A stretch of DNA of 64,000 bases from Prevotella sp. (GTDB taxonomy: Bacteria; Bacteroidota; Bacteroidia; Bacteroidales; Bacteroidaceae), in the NCBI GenBank assembly GCA_017413085.1, contig JAFPVC010000005.1, forward strand, positions 52,225-116,224, in the 5' to 3' direction. The notes under the pieces are model-generated. The model was not told the origin of the DNA. It was given only the letters and a program-made list of their open reading frames with translations, and searched no databases. The translations under genes were made by a program, and so were the position numbers. Shown piece after piece: positions 56,120 through 64,000 of this stretch; positions within the stretch are counted from its first letter, which is position 1, and every line of letters starts with the position of its first letter.

Positions 56120-58306
56120 CTATGAGCGTTTCACCACCCTAACGCCCTTTATGGCACGCAGCTTCTTGATAAGCTGTTCCATACGCGTCGTATCGTCAAG
56201 TGCAACGGTAATGGTGCCCTTGAACAAACCGTCGTCGCTGTCAATGCTGATGCTGCGAAGGGTGATATTCGTTTCCTTGGCTATGACTGAGGTAATATTG
56301 TTGACAATGTCAATATCGTCGTTGCCAATTACCTGAAGCGTAATGTCATAACGCCCTGTGCCCTTACCGCTCCACCGCGCCTTCACGATGCGGTAGCCAT
56401 AGCGCGAACGCAAGTCATGCGCATTAGGACAGTCGCAGCGGTGTATCTTTATTCCTCCCGAAACGGTAACAAAGCCGAAGACCTCATCACCATAGATAGG
56501 GCGACAGCAGCGTGCCAGACTGTAGTCTATGCCCATCAGGTTGCGGTCAATCACCAGCACATCCTCGCCGCCGCCTTCCTTCAGCACATAGTCTGCCGCA
56601 CTGCGATGCACAGGTGCATCGCCTTCAGCAGCAGCCTGTTGCGGGTCACGCAGTTCGAGATACCTGTCGATAACCGTCAGCACATCGAGCTGCTCATTGG
56701 CTATGGCTATATAGAAATCAGAGTTTTCCTTATAGCCCATCTTCTTTATGAGCTGCTGCATCAACGACTCGTCAACATCAATCTTACGGTTCTTGAAACG
56801 CCTGTAGAGCACTTCCCTTGCATACTGTCCCTCACTTGCCTGCGCTTCCTTTATAGCCTGGCGTATCTTGCTGCGCGCATGGGATGTCTTCACTATCTGA
56901 AGCCAGTCGCGCTTGGGTTTCTGCTGCGCCGAGGTAAGTATTTCCACGGTATCGCCCGAGTGCAGTTCTTCCCTTATAGGCACGTTGCGCCCGTTGATTC
57001 TAGCACCGACACACTGGTTGCCTATGCGCGAATGAATATGGTAGGCGAAGTCAAGCACCGTGGCTCCTATAGGGAACTTCCGTATCTCGCCCTTAGGAGT
57101 AAACACGAACACCTCGTCTTCGTACAAATCCATGCGGAACTGATCCATCACCTGCATGTCGTCGCCAGCCTCCAGCGCACGACGTATGGCGGCAAGCCAG
57201 TCATCCATACCACCACCGGCCTTCACACCCTTGTAACGCCAGTGGGCTGCCAGTCCGCGCTCGGCTATCTCGTCCATGCGCTCCGTGCGTATCTGTACCT
57301 CCACCCACTTATTCTCTGGTCCCAACACTGTGATGTGCAACGACTCGTATCCGTTGCTCTTCGGCACGCTGAGCCAGTCGCGCAGACGCTTGGGGTTGGG
57401 CTGATACATGTCGGTCACGATGCTGTAGACCTGCCAGCACTCTTTCTTCTCCAACTCCGGCTCACTGTCAAGTATCACACGAATGGCAAACAGGTCATAC
57501 ACTCCCTCGAAAGGACACTTCTGTTTCTTCATCTTCTGCCAGATGGAGTGTATGGACTTTGTGCGACCCTTGATATGGAAACGCAGGCCAGCCGCTTCTA
57601 GTTTCTGCCTTACCGGTCCGATGAAATCTGCTATGTATTTCTCCCTCGCACGCTTCGTGGCCGCGAGTTTCTCCTTAATATGATAATAGGCATCATGCTC
57701 AAGGTACTTCAGCGAGAGGTCTTCCAGTTCGCTTTTCAGCCTGTATAGTCCAAGCTTGTGTGCCAACGGCGCATACAGGTAGCTTGCTTCTTCAGCCACG
57801 CGCCGCTGTGCCTCCTTGTCGGTCACGTCGCGTATCTCACGCATCACGTTCACACGGTCGGCAATCATGATGAGTATAACGCGCATATCCTCGGCAAACG
57901 ACAACAGGAGGTTTCGGAAGTTCTCACTCTCAATCACAGGTGTTTTCCTGTACAGTTCCTGTATGTGAAGCAGACCATGCAGTATATTGTGCGGTCCTTC
58001 ACCGAAGTCTTTAGCAACGTTTTCCAGCGCATACGCGCCTGACAACACCAGCGGTGAGAGCAGCGTGGCCACAAACCCGTCACGCCTCAACCCTATCTCA
58101 TCCACGGCAATGAATGCCGTCTGCATGGCCATAAGCATAGGGTTCAGTCCGAACACATCGCGGCTGACCTGACCTCCGTGTTCGGAGTCAAGCAAAATGC
58201 GGCGCAACTTCTCCTCATCATCGGGAAGCAGCGCCGCACCTAAACGGTGTCTGAGGCGTGCTACCAGCCCCAGTGCTTTTTCTTTCTCTGTATCTGTGAA
58301 AATCAT
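56120..58306 (-). CDS. RelA/SpoT-family protein, hydrolase site degenerate
   Basis: Long (p)ppGpp enzyme, 728 aa. The N-terminal HD-type region lacks the HD pair; residues 84-85 of ATLLSPLVLSG are Ser-Pro where hydrolases have His-Asp, and IADRVNVMREI (about 148-158) lacks the usual LHN. The synthetase domain looks intact: IKGRTKSIHSIWQKM (about 253-267), VYDLFAIRVIL, SVPKSNGYESLHITV and VEVQIRTERMDEIAERG. A TGS domain (about 405-470, VFVFTPKGEIRKFPIGATVL) and a C-terminal ACT domain (about 650-728) follow. It is probably a synthetase-only enzyme like RelA, with a separate hydrolase elsewhere. Its start overlaps the DUF1573 stop by 4 nt. Confidence 0.92.
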   Translation of the reverse strand: MIFTDTEKEKALGLVARLRHRLGAALLPDDEEKLRRILLDSEHGGQVSRDVFGLNPMLMAMQTAFIAVDEIGLRRDGFVATLLSPLVLSGAYALENVAKDFGEGPHNILHGLLHIQELYRKTPVIESENFRNLLLSFAEDMRVILIMIADRVNVMREIRDVTDKEAQRRVAEEASYLYAPLAHKLGLYRLKSELEDLSLKYLEHDAYYHIKEKLAATKRAREKYIADFIGPVRQKLEAAGLRFHIKGRTKSIHSIWQKMKKQKCPFEGVYDLFAIRVILDSEPELEKKECWQVYSIVTDMYQPNPKRLRDWLSVPKSNGYESLHITVLGPENKWVEVQIRTERMDEIAERGLAAHWRYKGVKAGGGMDDWLAAIRRALEAGDDMQVMDQFRMDLYEDEVFVFTPKGEIRKFPIGATVLDFAYHIHSRIGNQCVGARINGRNVPIREELHSGDTVEILTSAQQKPKRDWLQIVKTSHARSKIRQAIKEAQASEGQYAREVLYRRFKNRKIDVDESLMQQLIKKMGYKENSDFYIAIANEQLDVLTVIDRYLELRDPQQAAAEGDAPVHRSAADYVLKEGGGEDVLVIDRNLMGIDYSLARCCRPIYGDEVFGFVTVSGGIKIHRCDCPNAHDLRSRYGYRIVKARWSGKGTGRYDITLQVIGNDDIDIVNNITSVIAKETNITLRSISIDSDDGLFKGTITVALDDTTRMEQLIKKLRAIKGVRVVKRS

Positions 58307-58689
58307 TTTTCAGTCATGTCACCCTCTATTGACAGGCGAACCATCTCGGGCGTACCGTTTGACCTGATGGTGATGGTCTTCTTGAAGTGGCCCGGGAACT
58401 TGCCCTGTCCGTTGTATGTCACGTCAATCGTACCTTTCTCACCTGGCTTCACCGGTGTCTTGGTGTACTTTGGCACAGTGCATCCGCATGAAGCAGTGGC
58501 CTGATTGATGACCAACGGCTGGTCTCCTGTGTTGGTAAAGGTGAAGGTACACTTCTGTGTGGCATTAGCTTCTGAGAACGTTCCGAAATTGTGAGTAGTC
58601 TGCTCAAAAGCAATCTTCGGCTCCGCCATGGCTGACACAGCCAAGCCCACGAGGGCTATCATTGCGAGTGTTTTTTTCTTCATATCCAT
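58303..58689 (-). CDS. DUF1573 secreted protein
   Basis: 128 aa. Signal peptide MKKKTLAMIALVGLAVSAMA (ATG 58689 or two codons later). The mature part is a single DUF1573 Ig-like domain: FEQTTHNFGTFSEANATQKC (about residues 28-47), FTNTGDQPLVINQATASCGC (about 51-70), then GTIDVTYNGQGKFPGHFKKT. The Cys-Gly-Cys in the middle is conserved in the family. Function of the family is not established. The stop overlaps the RelA/SpoT start (ATGA), so the two are co-translated. Confidence 0.9.
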   Translation of the reverse strand: MDMKKKTLAMIALVGLAVSAMAEPKIAFEQTTHNFGTFSEANATQKCTFTFTNTGDQPLVINQATASCGCTVPKYTKTPVKPGEKGTIDVTYNGQGKFPGHFKKTITIRSNGTPEMVRLSIEGDMTEK

Positions 58690-58747
58690 GAGTTTTTATA
58701 TGTCTTTTATCTGTTCTTATGACGGTACGGCAACCGCAATGGTTTAA

Positions 58748-59551
58748 TCACACGAGTTCATACACCTCTGACGGTGTCTTGCGCTTCAAGTCTACCACCT
58801 TGAAGTCCTTGCCCATGACTATGCCATACGACCTCAGCGTCTGTTCTATGGTCTTCAGCGCCAGCACGGGATGGTTGTTCTCCTCGCTGAGGTGGCAGAG
58901 CCATACATGACGTAGGTTTCCAGTGGCATAATTGGCCAGGGCTTCGCCGCAGTCTCGGTTTGACAGATGCCCCGTAGGACCGTCAATACGTGTCTTCAAG
59001 TGCGCTGGATACGTTCCTCCGTGAAGCATCTCTGCGTCATAGTTGGCCTCAATCACAAGATAGTTGGCCTCGCCTATGTAGCCTTGCATTTCCTCGGTCA
59101 CATGCCCCACGTCGGTCATCAAGCAGAACACCACGCCCTCTGCCTCAACGCGGAAGCCCACGTTGCCAGAACTGTCGTGTGGCACGGCAAACGGTGTTAT
59201 GGTAAAACTGCCGATGCGCGAGGTTACGTTCTTTTCTATCAGACGACAGTTGTCAGACGGTATCTTCTTCGGCACGCAGTAATTGCGGAAGATGCCCGCA
59301 TGCACCTCACGGGTGGCATACACAGGTATGCCATACTCAGCCGACAACACCCCAACAGACTTTATGTGGTCGGCATGATCGTGTGTTATCAATATATGTT
59401 TGACACTGCTGATGTTCAGACCGTAGTCATGCAGGTATTTCTTCACTGTTCTTATCCCTACACCTGCATCAATCAGCATCGCATCGTCATCTGTCGACAG
59501 ATAGTAGCAGTTGCCACTGCTCCCACTGCCGAGCGATATAAATTTCAGCAT
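58748..59551 (-). CDS. MBL-fold metallo-hydrolase (WalJ/YycJ-like)
   Basis: 267-aa beta-lactamase-fold hydrolase of the YycJ/WalJ type. The start MLKFISLGSGSSGNCYYL is diagnostic. Zinc ligands are THDHADH (about residues 55-61), VPHDSSGNVGF near 124, TDVGHV near 145, NYDAEML near 168, and HLSEENN near 234. Members are linked to cell-wall control or DNA repair in Gram-positives; the substrate in Bacteroidales is not known. It has its own promoter. Confidence 0.92.
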   Translation of the reverse strand: MLKFISLGSGSSGNCYYLSTDDDAMLIDAGVGIRTVKKYLHDYGLNISSVKHILITHDHADHIKSVGVLSAEYGIPVYATREVHAGIFRNYCVPKKIPSDNCRLIEKNVTSRIGSFTITPFAVPHDSSGNVGFRVEAEGVVFCLMTDVGHVTEEMQGYIGEANYLVIEANYDAEMLHGGTYPAHLKTRIDGPTGHLSNRDCGEALANYATGNLRHVWLCHLSEENNHPVLALKTIEQTLRSYGIVMGKDFKVVDLKRKTPSEVYELV

Positions 59552-59570
59552 TTTTGGTTAATATTTTGTG

Positions 59571-59602
59571 CAAAAGTAACACTTTTATCTTTTATAACCA
59601 AA
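59571..59602 (-). promoter_or_regulatory. Bacteroidetes-type promoter for the MBL hydrolase
   Basis: Minus strand TTTG (59602-59599), 20 nt, TACTTTTG (59578-59571), 20 nt before the start codon. Confidence 0.75.
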
Positions 59603-59649
59603 ATTTCTGCCATTCCCCACTTATATTTTAAGAAATTATAACTCTGTGC

Positions 59650-61119
59650 TTACATGGTATGCGCAGAACTGCCGTCAAAGCAGTGCGTGCACACCTTGCA
59701 CTTGGGCAGGCCGATGGCCTCGATGATTGTTTCGAGTTTGGCGAAGCGAAGCGAGTCGAGATTCAGGCGCTTGGCTATCTCTTCCACCATTGCCTTGTAT
59801 TCCGGCGAATCTGTACGTGCATAGTCTTTCAGGCGCTCCTCAGAAATCTTCTGCGTTTCGGTTGTGTCGGCATCGGCCAGCATGGTAGCTTCCTTGTTGC
59901 CGCTCTCGAAATCCTGAATGACACGACGCGTGATGAGTTCCAATTCACTCTTCGATGCTGAGAAGTTGATGAACGGACATCCCCAGATAAGCGGCGGACA
60001 GGCTATACGCATGTGCACCTCCTTTGCACCGAGTTCCTTCAGTATCTTGGTGTTCTCGCGCAACTGCGTGCCCCTGACGATAGAATCGTCGCAGAAAAGG
60101 CATCGCTTACCCTGAAGCATGGCCTTGTTGGGGATAAGTTTCATCTTGGCTACGAAGTTGCGCGTGTTCTGGTTCGTTGGCATGAACGAGCGTGACCATG
60201 TAGGTGTGTATTTGGATATGCAACGCTGGTATGGCACTCCGTGACCGGCAGCGTAGCCAGTCGCCATACCCAGTCCAGAGTCTGGTATGCCTCCTGCATT
60301 GTCCACCTCGGTGTCATCTTCCTTTCCCATAGCATAACCTGTGTGGTAGCGCACGTCCTCCACGTTCTTTCCCTCATAGAAAGATGTTGGGAAACCATAG
60401 TATATCCACAGGAACGAGCACACTTGCATCTGCTCTTCTGCCTTGCGCAGGGTGGTCATACCGTCTGCAGTCAGCTCGACTATCTCACCCGGACCTACGT
60501 AGTGTTCTATCTCATAGCCAAGATTCGGGAAGGCCGTCGTCTCCGACGTTGCAGCCATGGCACCGTCTTTCTTGCCTATGACGATAGGCGTGCGTCCCCA
60601 GAAGTCACGGGCGGCGATAACGCTGTGGTCTGTCAGTATGAGCATGGAGCACGAACCCTTTACATACTTGTAAACATTCTCTATGCCATCCACGAAGTCC
60701 TTACCTTTTATAATAAGGAGTCCGATGAGTTCGGTTGGATTGATGCGCCCTGATGAGAACTCCGACAACACCATATTCTCTGCCAACAGCTTTTTTGCTA
60801 TGTCCTCAGCATTGTTTATCTTGCCCACGGTTACGATAGCGAAGCGTCCGAGGTGTGAGTTCATCAGGAGCGGCTGTGCATCGGTGTCAGATATGACTCC
60901 TATGCCCTGCTCGCCGAAGAACTTAGGCAACTCATCCTCAAACTTTGTGCGGAAATAAGTGCTCTGCAGGTTATGGATAGAGCGGCGGAAGCCTCCCGTC
61001 TCCTTACTGTAAGTTGCTATGCCGCCCCTTTTCGTGCCGAGGTGCGACTGATAGTCTACTCCGTAGAAGAGTTCTTCTACGCATCTATTCTTCTGGATTG
61101 TGCCGAAAAAACCACCCAT
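59650..61119 (-). CDS. Amidophosphoribosyltransferase-like protein lacking the N-terminal Cys
   Basis: PurF-family protein (489 aa). Canonical PurF is cleaved so that Cys starts the Ntn-hydrolase domain; here the corresponding start is MGGFFGTIQKNRCVEELFYG, with Gly-Gly in place of Cys-Gly. The frame allows ATG 61137, but 61119 aligns with the family start. The glutaminase-like fold is kept (YQSHLGTKRGG, GIGVISDTDAQPLLMNSHLG). The transferase site has CLFCDDSIVRGTQLREN (PRPP loop, about residues 355-371) and PNKAMLQGKR. The end is Cys-rich (LPKCKVCTHCFDGSS). It probably cannot use glutamine, and may use ammonia or another donor. Related proteins occur in other Bacteroidales. Confidence 0.88.
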   Translation of the reverse strand: MGGFFGTIQKNRCVEELFYGVDYQSHLGTKRGGIATYSKETGGFRRSIHNLQSTYFRTKFEDELPKFFGEQGIGVISDTDAQPLLMNSHLGRFAIVTVGKINNAEDIAKKLLAENMVLSEFSSGRINPTELIGLLIIKGKDFVDGIENVYKYVKGSCSMLILTDHSVIAARDFWGRTPIVIGKKDGAMAATSETTAFPNLGYEIEHYVGPGEIVELTADGMTTLRKAEEQMQVCSFLWIYYGFPTSFYEGKNVEDVRYHTGYAMGKEDDTEVDNAGGIPDSGLGMATGYAAGHGVPYQRCISKYTPTWSRSFMPTNQNTRNFVAKMKLIPNKAMLQGKRCLFCDDSIVRGTQLRENTKILKELGAKEVHMRIACPPLIWGCPFINFSASKSELELITRRVIQDFESGNKEATMLADADTTETQKISEERLKDYARTDSPEYKAMVEEIAKRLNLDSLRFAKLETIIEAIGLPKCKVCTHCFDGSSAHTM

Positions 61120-61205
61120 AGTTCTCGCTTTGTTCAAAAAAGTGAATAATTAAAAGTGAAAAGTGAGTTATACATTCACTTTCCACTTTTCATTATCTAT
61201 TTGTT
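61120..61205. other. Short spacer with an imperfect hairpin
   Basis: 7-bp plus 7-bp stem with one mismatch (61152-61166 with 61176-61190; AAAAGTG and CACTTTT arms), 16 nt past the fabI stop. No T-run. It could attenuate transcription between fabI and the PurF-like gene. Confidence 0.5.
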
Positions 61206-62069
61206 TTATCCGTAAATAATCTTACCGTTCTCGTCAGTATTCTCTGGTATGAACGATTTGTTGTACTGCTCCATGCCCCTGAGCGACATGCCCATGTTTG
61301 AGAAGCCGCCGTCGTGGAACAGAGTCTGCATCGTCACTTTCTTTGTCAAGTCAGAGAAGAGCGTCATGCAGTAGTCTGCACAGTCGTCAGCCGAAGCATT
61401 GCCGAGCGGCGACATGCGGTCGGCAAAGTCGAGCATACCGTCGAAGCCCTTGATACCGCCGCCCGCAGTAGTGAGCGTGGGAGACTGGGATATACAGTTG
61501 ATGCGCACGTGCTTCTCGCGTCCATATATATATCCGAACGAACGTGTGATTGACTCAAGCAGCGCCTTTGCGTCGGCCATGTCGTTGTAGCCAAAGAAAG
61601 TGCGGTGACTGGCCACATAGGTCAAGGCCACGATAGAGCCGTATTCAGAGATGGCATCAAGTTTCTTTGCCACCTGTATCATCTTGTGGAACGAGATGGC
61701 CGAGATGTCGAGAGTCTTGTCGAGGAAACCGTAGTCCAGGTCATCGTATGTGCGCTTCTTGCGCATATTTACCGACATGGCACATGAATGCAGCACGAAG
61801 TCGATCTTGCCGCCCAGTGCTTTCTGAGCCTCGGTGAAAAGGTTTTCAAGATCCTCCACGCTTGTTGCATCGGCCGGTATCATAGCCTTGGCATTTGTTT
61901 TCTTTGCCAGTTCGTCAAGTGTACCCATACGTATCGCTACGGCAGTATTGGTGAGTACGATTTCTGCGCCTTCTTCTACGGCGCGTTCTGCTACTTTCCA
62001 AGCGATTGACTGCTCATTGAGCGCACCAAAGATGATGCCACGCTTGCCTTTAAGTAAGTTGTAAGCCAC
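61206..62069 (-). CDS. fabI: Enoyl-ACP reductase FabI
   Basis: NADH-dependent last reductase of type II fatty acid synthesis, target of triclosan in other bacteria. Start MAYNLLKGKRGIIFGALNEQ contains the cofactor Gly motif (IIFGALNEQSIAW, about residues 12-24). VLHSCAMSVNMRKKRTYDDL is at about 92-111. The catalytic Tyr/Lys region reads FFGYNDMADAKALLE (about 157-171), with Tyr and Lys spaced as in FabI. INCISQSPTLTTAGGGIKGF (about 190-209) is the substrate loop. The 287-aa length is about 25 aa longer than E. coli FabI, at the C-terminus. Confidence 0.95.
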   Translation of the reverse strand: MAYNLLKGKRGIIFGALNEQSIAWKVAERAVEEGAEIVLTNTAVAIRMGTLDELAKKTNAKAMIPADATSVEDLENLFTEAQKALGGKIDFVLHSCAMSVNMRKKRTYDDLDYGFLDKTLDISAISFHKMIQVAKKLDAISEYGSIVALTYVASHRTFFGYNDMADAKALLESITRSFGYIYGREKHVRINCISQSPTLTTAGGGIKGFDGMLDFADRMSPLGNASADDCADYCMTLFSDLTKKVTMQTLFHDGGFSNMGMSLRGMEQYNKSFIPENTDENGKIIYG

Positions 62070-62522
62070 TTTGTTAGAATTTATAATTTATATTATATCA
62101 GTATTGTCTACCATAAACTTCCTAAACGTTCAGACGAGTAACCGACCGAACGGCTAATCACCAAACCTTATAGTTTCCGAGTGCAAAATTACAACAATTC
62201 GATGAATTACACAACTTATTTCAGTAAAAAATCAATCTACACGATTTATTATGTATACATTTACTTACGTATACATTATATATAATATAGGCATGAGCTT
62301 TTTAAAAAACACACGAACTTAAAAAACCACCACCCCAAGATAGAGGCGAAACTCGACATTAGTACATAAAAAGTCTGCGGATACGACACACAAATTTACC
62401 GCGCCACATAATATAACTACAGATAAACAAGAAATAAAGAGTAAAAAAATTTGGATATATAAAAAAAAATGCCTACCTTTGTTTTACAAAACGAACAAAA
62501 CCTTGAAAAAACACGATTGAAT
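62070..62522. other. Divergent intergenic region fabI/AraC-type regulator
   Basis: 453 bp without a gene. It contains the minus-strand fabI -7 box (CAAAATTA at 62184-62191, reading TAATTTTG; GTTG at 62215-62212 as a weak -33), an A/T-rich centre with the palindromes GTATACAT/ATGTATAC near 62251-62275 and TATATATAATATA near 62277-62289, and the regulator promoter (62450-62481). These palindromes could be binding sites. Confidence 0.6.
62450..62481 (+). promoter_or_regulatory. Bacteroidetes-type promoter for the AraC-type regulator
   Basis: TTTG (62450-62453), 20 nt, TACCTTTG (62474-62481). The frame is open from 62469, inside the -7 region, so ATG 62523 is the likely start. Confidence 0.78.
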
Positions 62523-63401
62523 ATGAGACAACTTGACATTAATGTAATCAGCAAAAGTCCATCGACCGCATGCTTTACCGACAGGGTGGCAGTAATGACC
62601 AACTTTGGGGGGATTGCCCCTGTCCGCAATGAGCCGCAAACGCTTGACGGTATGTTGATGGGCGTAGTAATAAGCGGCAGGAACAGTTTCACGCTGGACA
62701 AGCAGGAATATGCGATGGGCCCGGGCGACATATTCGCCTGCTACCCGCGCAACATAATTGACAGCTACTCTCTCTCGCCTGACATCAAGGCGGTCGGTCT
62801 CTTCTTGTCAAGTGCATACCTTGACGAACTCTACGACAAGGTTAACATCGATTGGAACATGCGCCTGATGGCCATGTCGCACGTGCCGCTGCATGCCAAT
62901 CCGCAGCAAACGGAACATATCGCAAACTACATTCATCTGCTTGAAGGCAAGATGAAAGAAAAAGCGGGACCGTTCCGCCACGACTGCCTGCAGACGTTGC
63001 TGCTGTCTCTGGCATACTACATATTCGACATACGCATGCAGTCGAGTGTCAACGTAGAACGGCCGTCCATGCATTATACGTCTGCCGAGCGCATCTTCAA
63101 CGAGTTCATACAGATGCTCAACGCGCCTGACCGCCGTCTGCTCAACGTAAACGGATATGCCGAGGCTCTGCAGATTACGCCGAAGTACTTCTCCACCATC
63201 TGCCGTCAGCTCACAGGCAAGACTGCCGGACAGATTATCAACGAGGAACAGATACGCACGGCAAAAATCGAACTGCACGACAAAGACAAGAGCATAAAGC
63301 AAATCAGCGACGAACTGGGCTTCGCCAACCAGAGCCACTTTGCCAGCTTCTTCCACCGTCATGTGGGCGAATCACCACAGCGCTACCGTGCGAAAATGTG
63401 A
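62523..63401 (+). CDS. AraC-family transcriptional regulator
   Basis: 292-aa DNA-binding regulator. The start at 62523 follows the promoter at 62450-62481. The N-terminal cupin-type sensor domain (about residues 10-150) includes TLDGMLMGVVISGRNSFTLD and MGPGDIFACYPRNI. The C-terminal AraC domain (about 190-292) has two HTH parts: NVNGYAEALQITPKYFSTIC and SIKQISDELGFANQSHFASF, then FHRHVGESPQRYRAKM, the family end. The effector cannot be told. fabI is divergent and could be a target. Confidence 0.92.
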   Translation: MRQLDINVISKSPSTACFTDRVAVMTNFGGIAPVRNEPQTLDGMLMGVVISGRNSFTLDKQEYAMGPGDIFACYPRNIIDSYSLSPDIKAVGLFLSSAYLDELYDKVNIDWNMRLMAMSHVPLHANPQQTEHIANYIHLLEGKMKEKAGPFRHDCLQTLLLSLAYYIFDIRMQSSVNVERPSMHYTSAERIFNEFIQMLNAPDRRLLNVNGYAEALQITPKYFSTICRQLTGKTAGQIINEEQIRTAKIELHDKDKSIKQISDELGFANQSHFASFFHRHVGESPQRYRAKM

Positions 63402-63457
63402 TTTCCAACTTAATTATGACCATTTTCAAGGTCAGAACAAAAAAAAAAGCAAAAAAA

Positions 63458-63489
63458 TTTGCACAATTAAAATAAAAGTACTACCTTTG
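63458..63489 (+). promoter_or_regulatory. Bacteroidetes-type promoter for the tRNA pair
   Basis: TTTG (63458-63461), 20 nt, TACCTTTG (63482-63489), exact match. The first tRNA begins 41 nt downstream. Confidence 0.8.
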
Positions 63490-63529
63490 CACTCGCAAAT
63501 TCGCTAAGGCGACCATGAGAATGCGAAGA

Positions 63530-63603
<74 letters not shown>

Positions 63604-63650
63604 CGACCAAAGGCTCACAAAGCGCAAAGCGGATTGCAAGACAATATGAT

Positions 63651-63724
63651 GGCGGGATAGCTCAGCTGGTTAGAGCGTCGGATTCATAATCCGGAGGTCG
63701 AGGGATCGTGACCCCCTCCCGCTA
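63651..63724 (+). tRNA. tRNA-Met (CAT), unusual T arm
   Basis: 74 nt. Acceptor GGCGGGA/TCCCGCT (one G-T), D arm GCTC/GAGC, anticodon arm TCGGA/TCCGG with loop TTCATAA and anticodon CAT. The T arm is irregular: stem GAGGG/CCCCC has an A-C mismatch and the loop is ATCGTGA instead of TTCRANY, so positions 54 and 58 read A and T. It could be Met or Ile2 (CAT read as lysidine). No CCA tail is encoded. Confidence 0.8.
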
Positions 63725-63735
63725 CCTTGAAAATC

Positions 63736-63770
63736 AAGCACTTACGAAGATTTCGTAAGTGCTTTTTCTT
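63736..63770 (+). terminator. Hairpin terminator after the tRNA pair
   Basis: AAGCACTTACGAA (63736-63748) pairs with 63752-63764 around a 3-nt loop, followed by TTTCTTTT. Confidence 0.85.
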
Positions 63771-64000
63771 TTATTGGCGAACTAAATGCGAACTAATGAG
63801 ATACCTAATATAATATATGGTAATATGAGTAAATCCCTGCAAGGAAGGGGAAAGAGGAAGGATTTTATTTTTTTGCAAAAAAAATCTTTATTTCTTCCCT
63901 TTTCTTCTTTTTTTAGGAATACACATGTCATAGAATACACAGGGCCCAAAAGTGAAATAATACACATTATAATCGCAATCAGTTTAGATTCTATCCACAA
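63771..64000. other. Right-end A/T-rich stretch downstream of the tRNAs
   Basis: 230 bp. A repeated GCGAACTAA (63777-63785, 63789-63797) lies just past the tRNA terminator. A minus-strand frame entering from the right edge (63782-64000) encodes a short hydrophobic end with no recognisable motif. No gene can be supported from the window alone. Confidence 0.4.

Noticed and set aside
63727-63800. Integration site at the tRNA 3' end
   Set aside because: No integrase or direct repeat of the tRNA end is visible in the window. The GCGAACTAA repeat is short and unexplained.
63782-64000. Minus-strand open frame at the right edge
   Set aside because: Short, low-complexity and cut by the window edge. 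Hydrophobic but with no motif, so not supported as a gene.

Overview
The window looks like a chromosomal segment of a Prevotella-type member of the Bacteroidales. The evidence is the Bacteroidetes promoter pattern (TTTG, 19-21 nt, TAnnTTTG) before many genes, weak Shine-Dalgarno signals, many SPI and lipoprotein signal peptides, OmpA/DUF4421/DUF1573 proteins, extracellular enzymes ending in sorting-like tails, and the A/T-rich intergenic repeats common in this group. Species was not determined.

Layout. 1-2908 (minus): riboflavin operon ribD-ribE-ribBA, the last gene cut by the window edge, with a four-copy hairpin array between ribE and ribBA. 3106-5693 (plus): two tandem paralogous outer-membrane-like proteins. 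5820-11213 (minus): a secreted protein, then a surface set of coiled-coil lipoprotein, lipoprotein and OmpA-family protein. 11636-16167 (plus): purB, an RluB-like pseudouridine synthase with a long RGG/GYGQQ tail, and asnS. 16498-20208 (minus): a FISUMP-type lipoprotein, a 62-aa small protein and an AAA-ATPase/PD-(D/E)XK protein. 20885-23957 (plus): an Rhs-core fragment with a putative HEXXH toxin tip, two tandem membrane-anchored paralogues that could be immunity proteins, and a second truncated copy of the same Rhs core. 24101-28861: greA (plus), then the leftward operon ompH-like, Gfo/Idh/MocA oxidoreductase, DUF4421, recF and DUF721. 28970-34084 (plus): a peptidase, pyrK and an AddB-like nuclease.

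34257-50624 (plus) is a pectin and rhamnogalacturonan degradation region. It holds a PL1 pectate lyase with Ig-like and dockerin-like modules, a free-standing dockerin-like protein, a 1550-aa InlB/Big_2 surface protein, a GH105 hydrolase and a PL11 lyase, with two further small proteins among them. No SusC/SusD pair lies in the window. 50812-54075 (plus): an ECF sigma factor, a membrane protein with a hexanucleotide (Lys-Thr) repeat, a secreted protein and a His-rich secreted peptide. 54150-62069 is housekeeping: pgk, kdsC, a RelA/SpoT protein with a degenerate hydrolase site, DUF1573, an MBL hydrolase, a PurF homologue without the usual N-terminal cysteine, and fabI. The right end has an AraC-type regulator and two tRNAs (Ala-GGC, Met-CAT).

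The main unexplained signals are: (i) 8-nt tandem arrays (core TTGAA) between promoter and start codon of purB, greA and the AAA-ATPase gene and before recF; (ii) a family of short proteins with an M-x-x-x-(Y/F)-I-x-P start and an acidic/Gly-rich tail beside exported proteins; (iii) the Rhs tip cassette; (iv) several other intergenic repeat families. Functions are read from recognised motifs only. No database search was possible.
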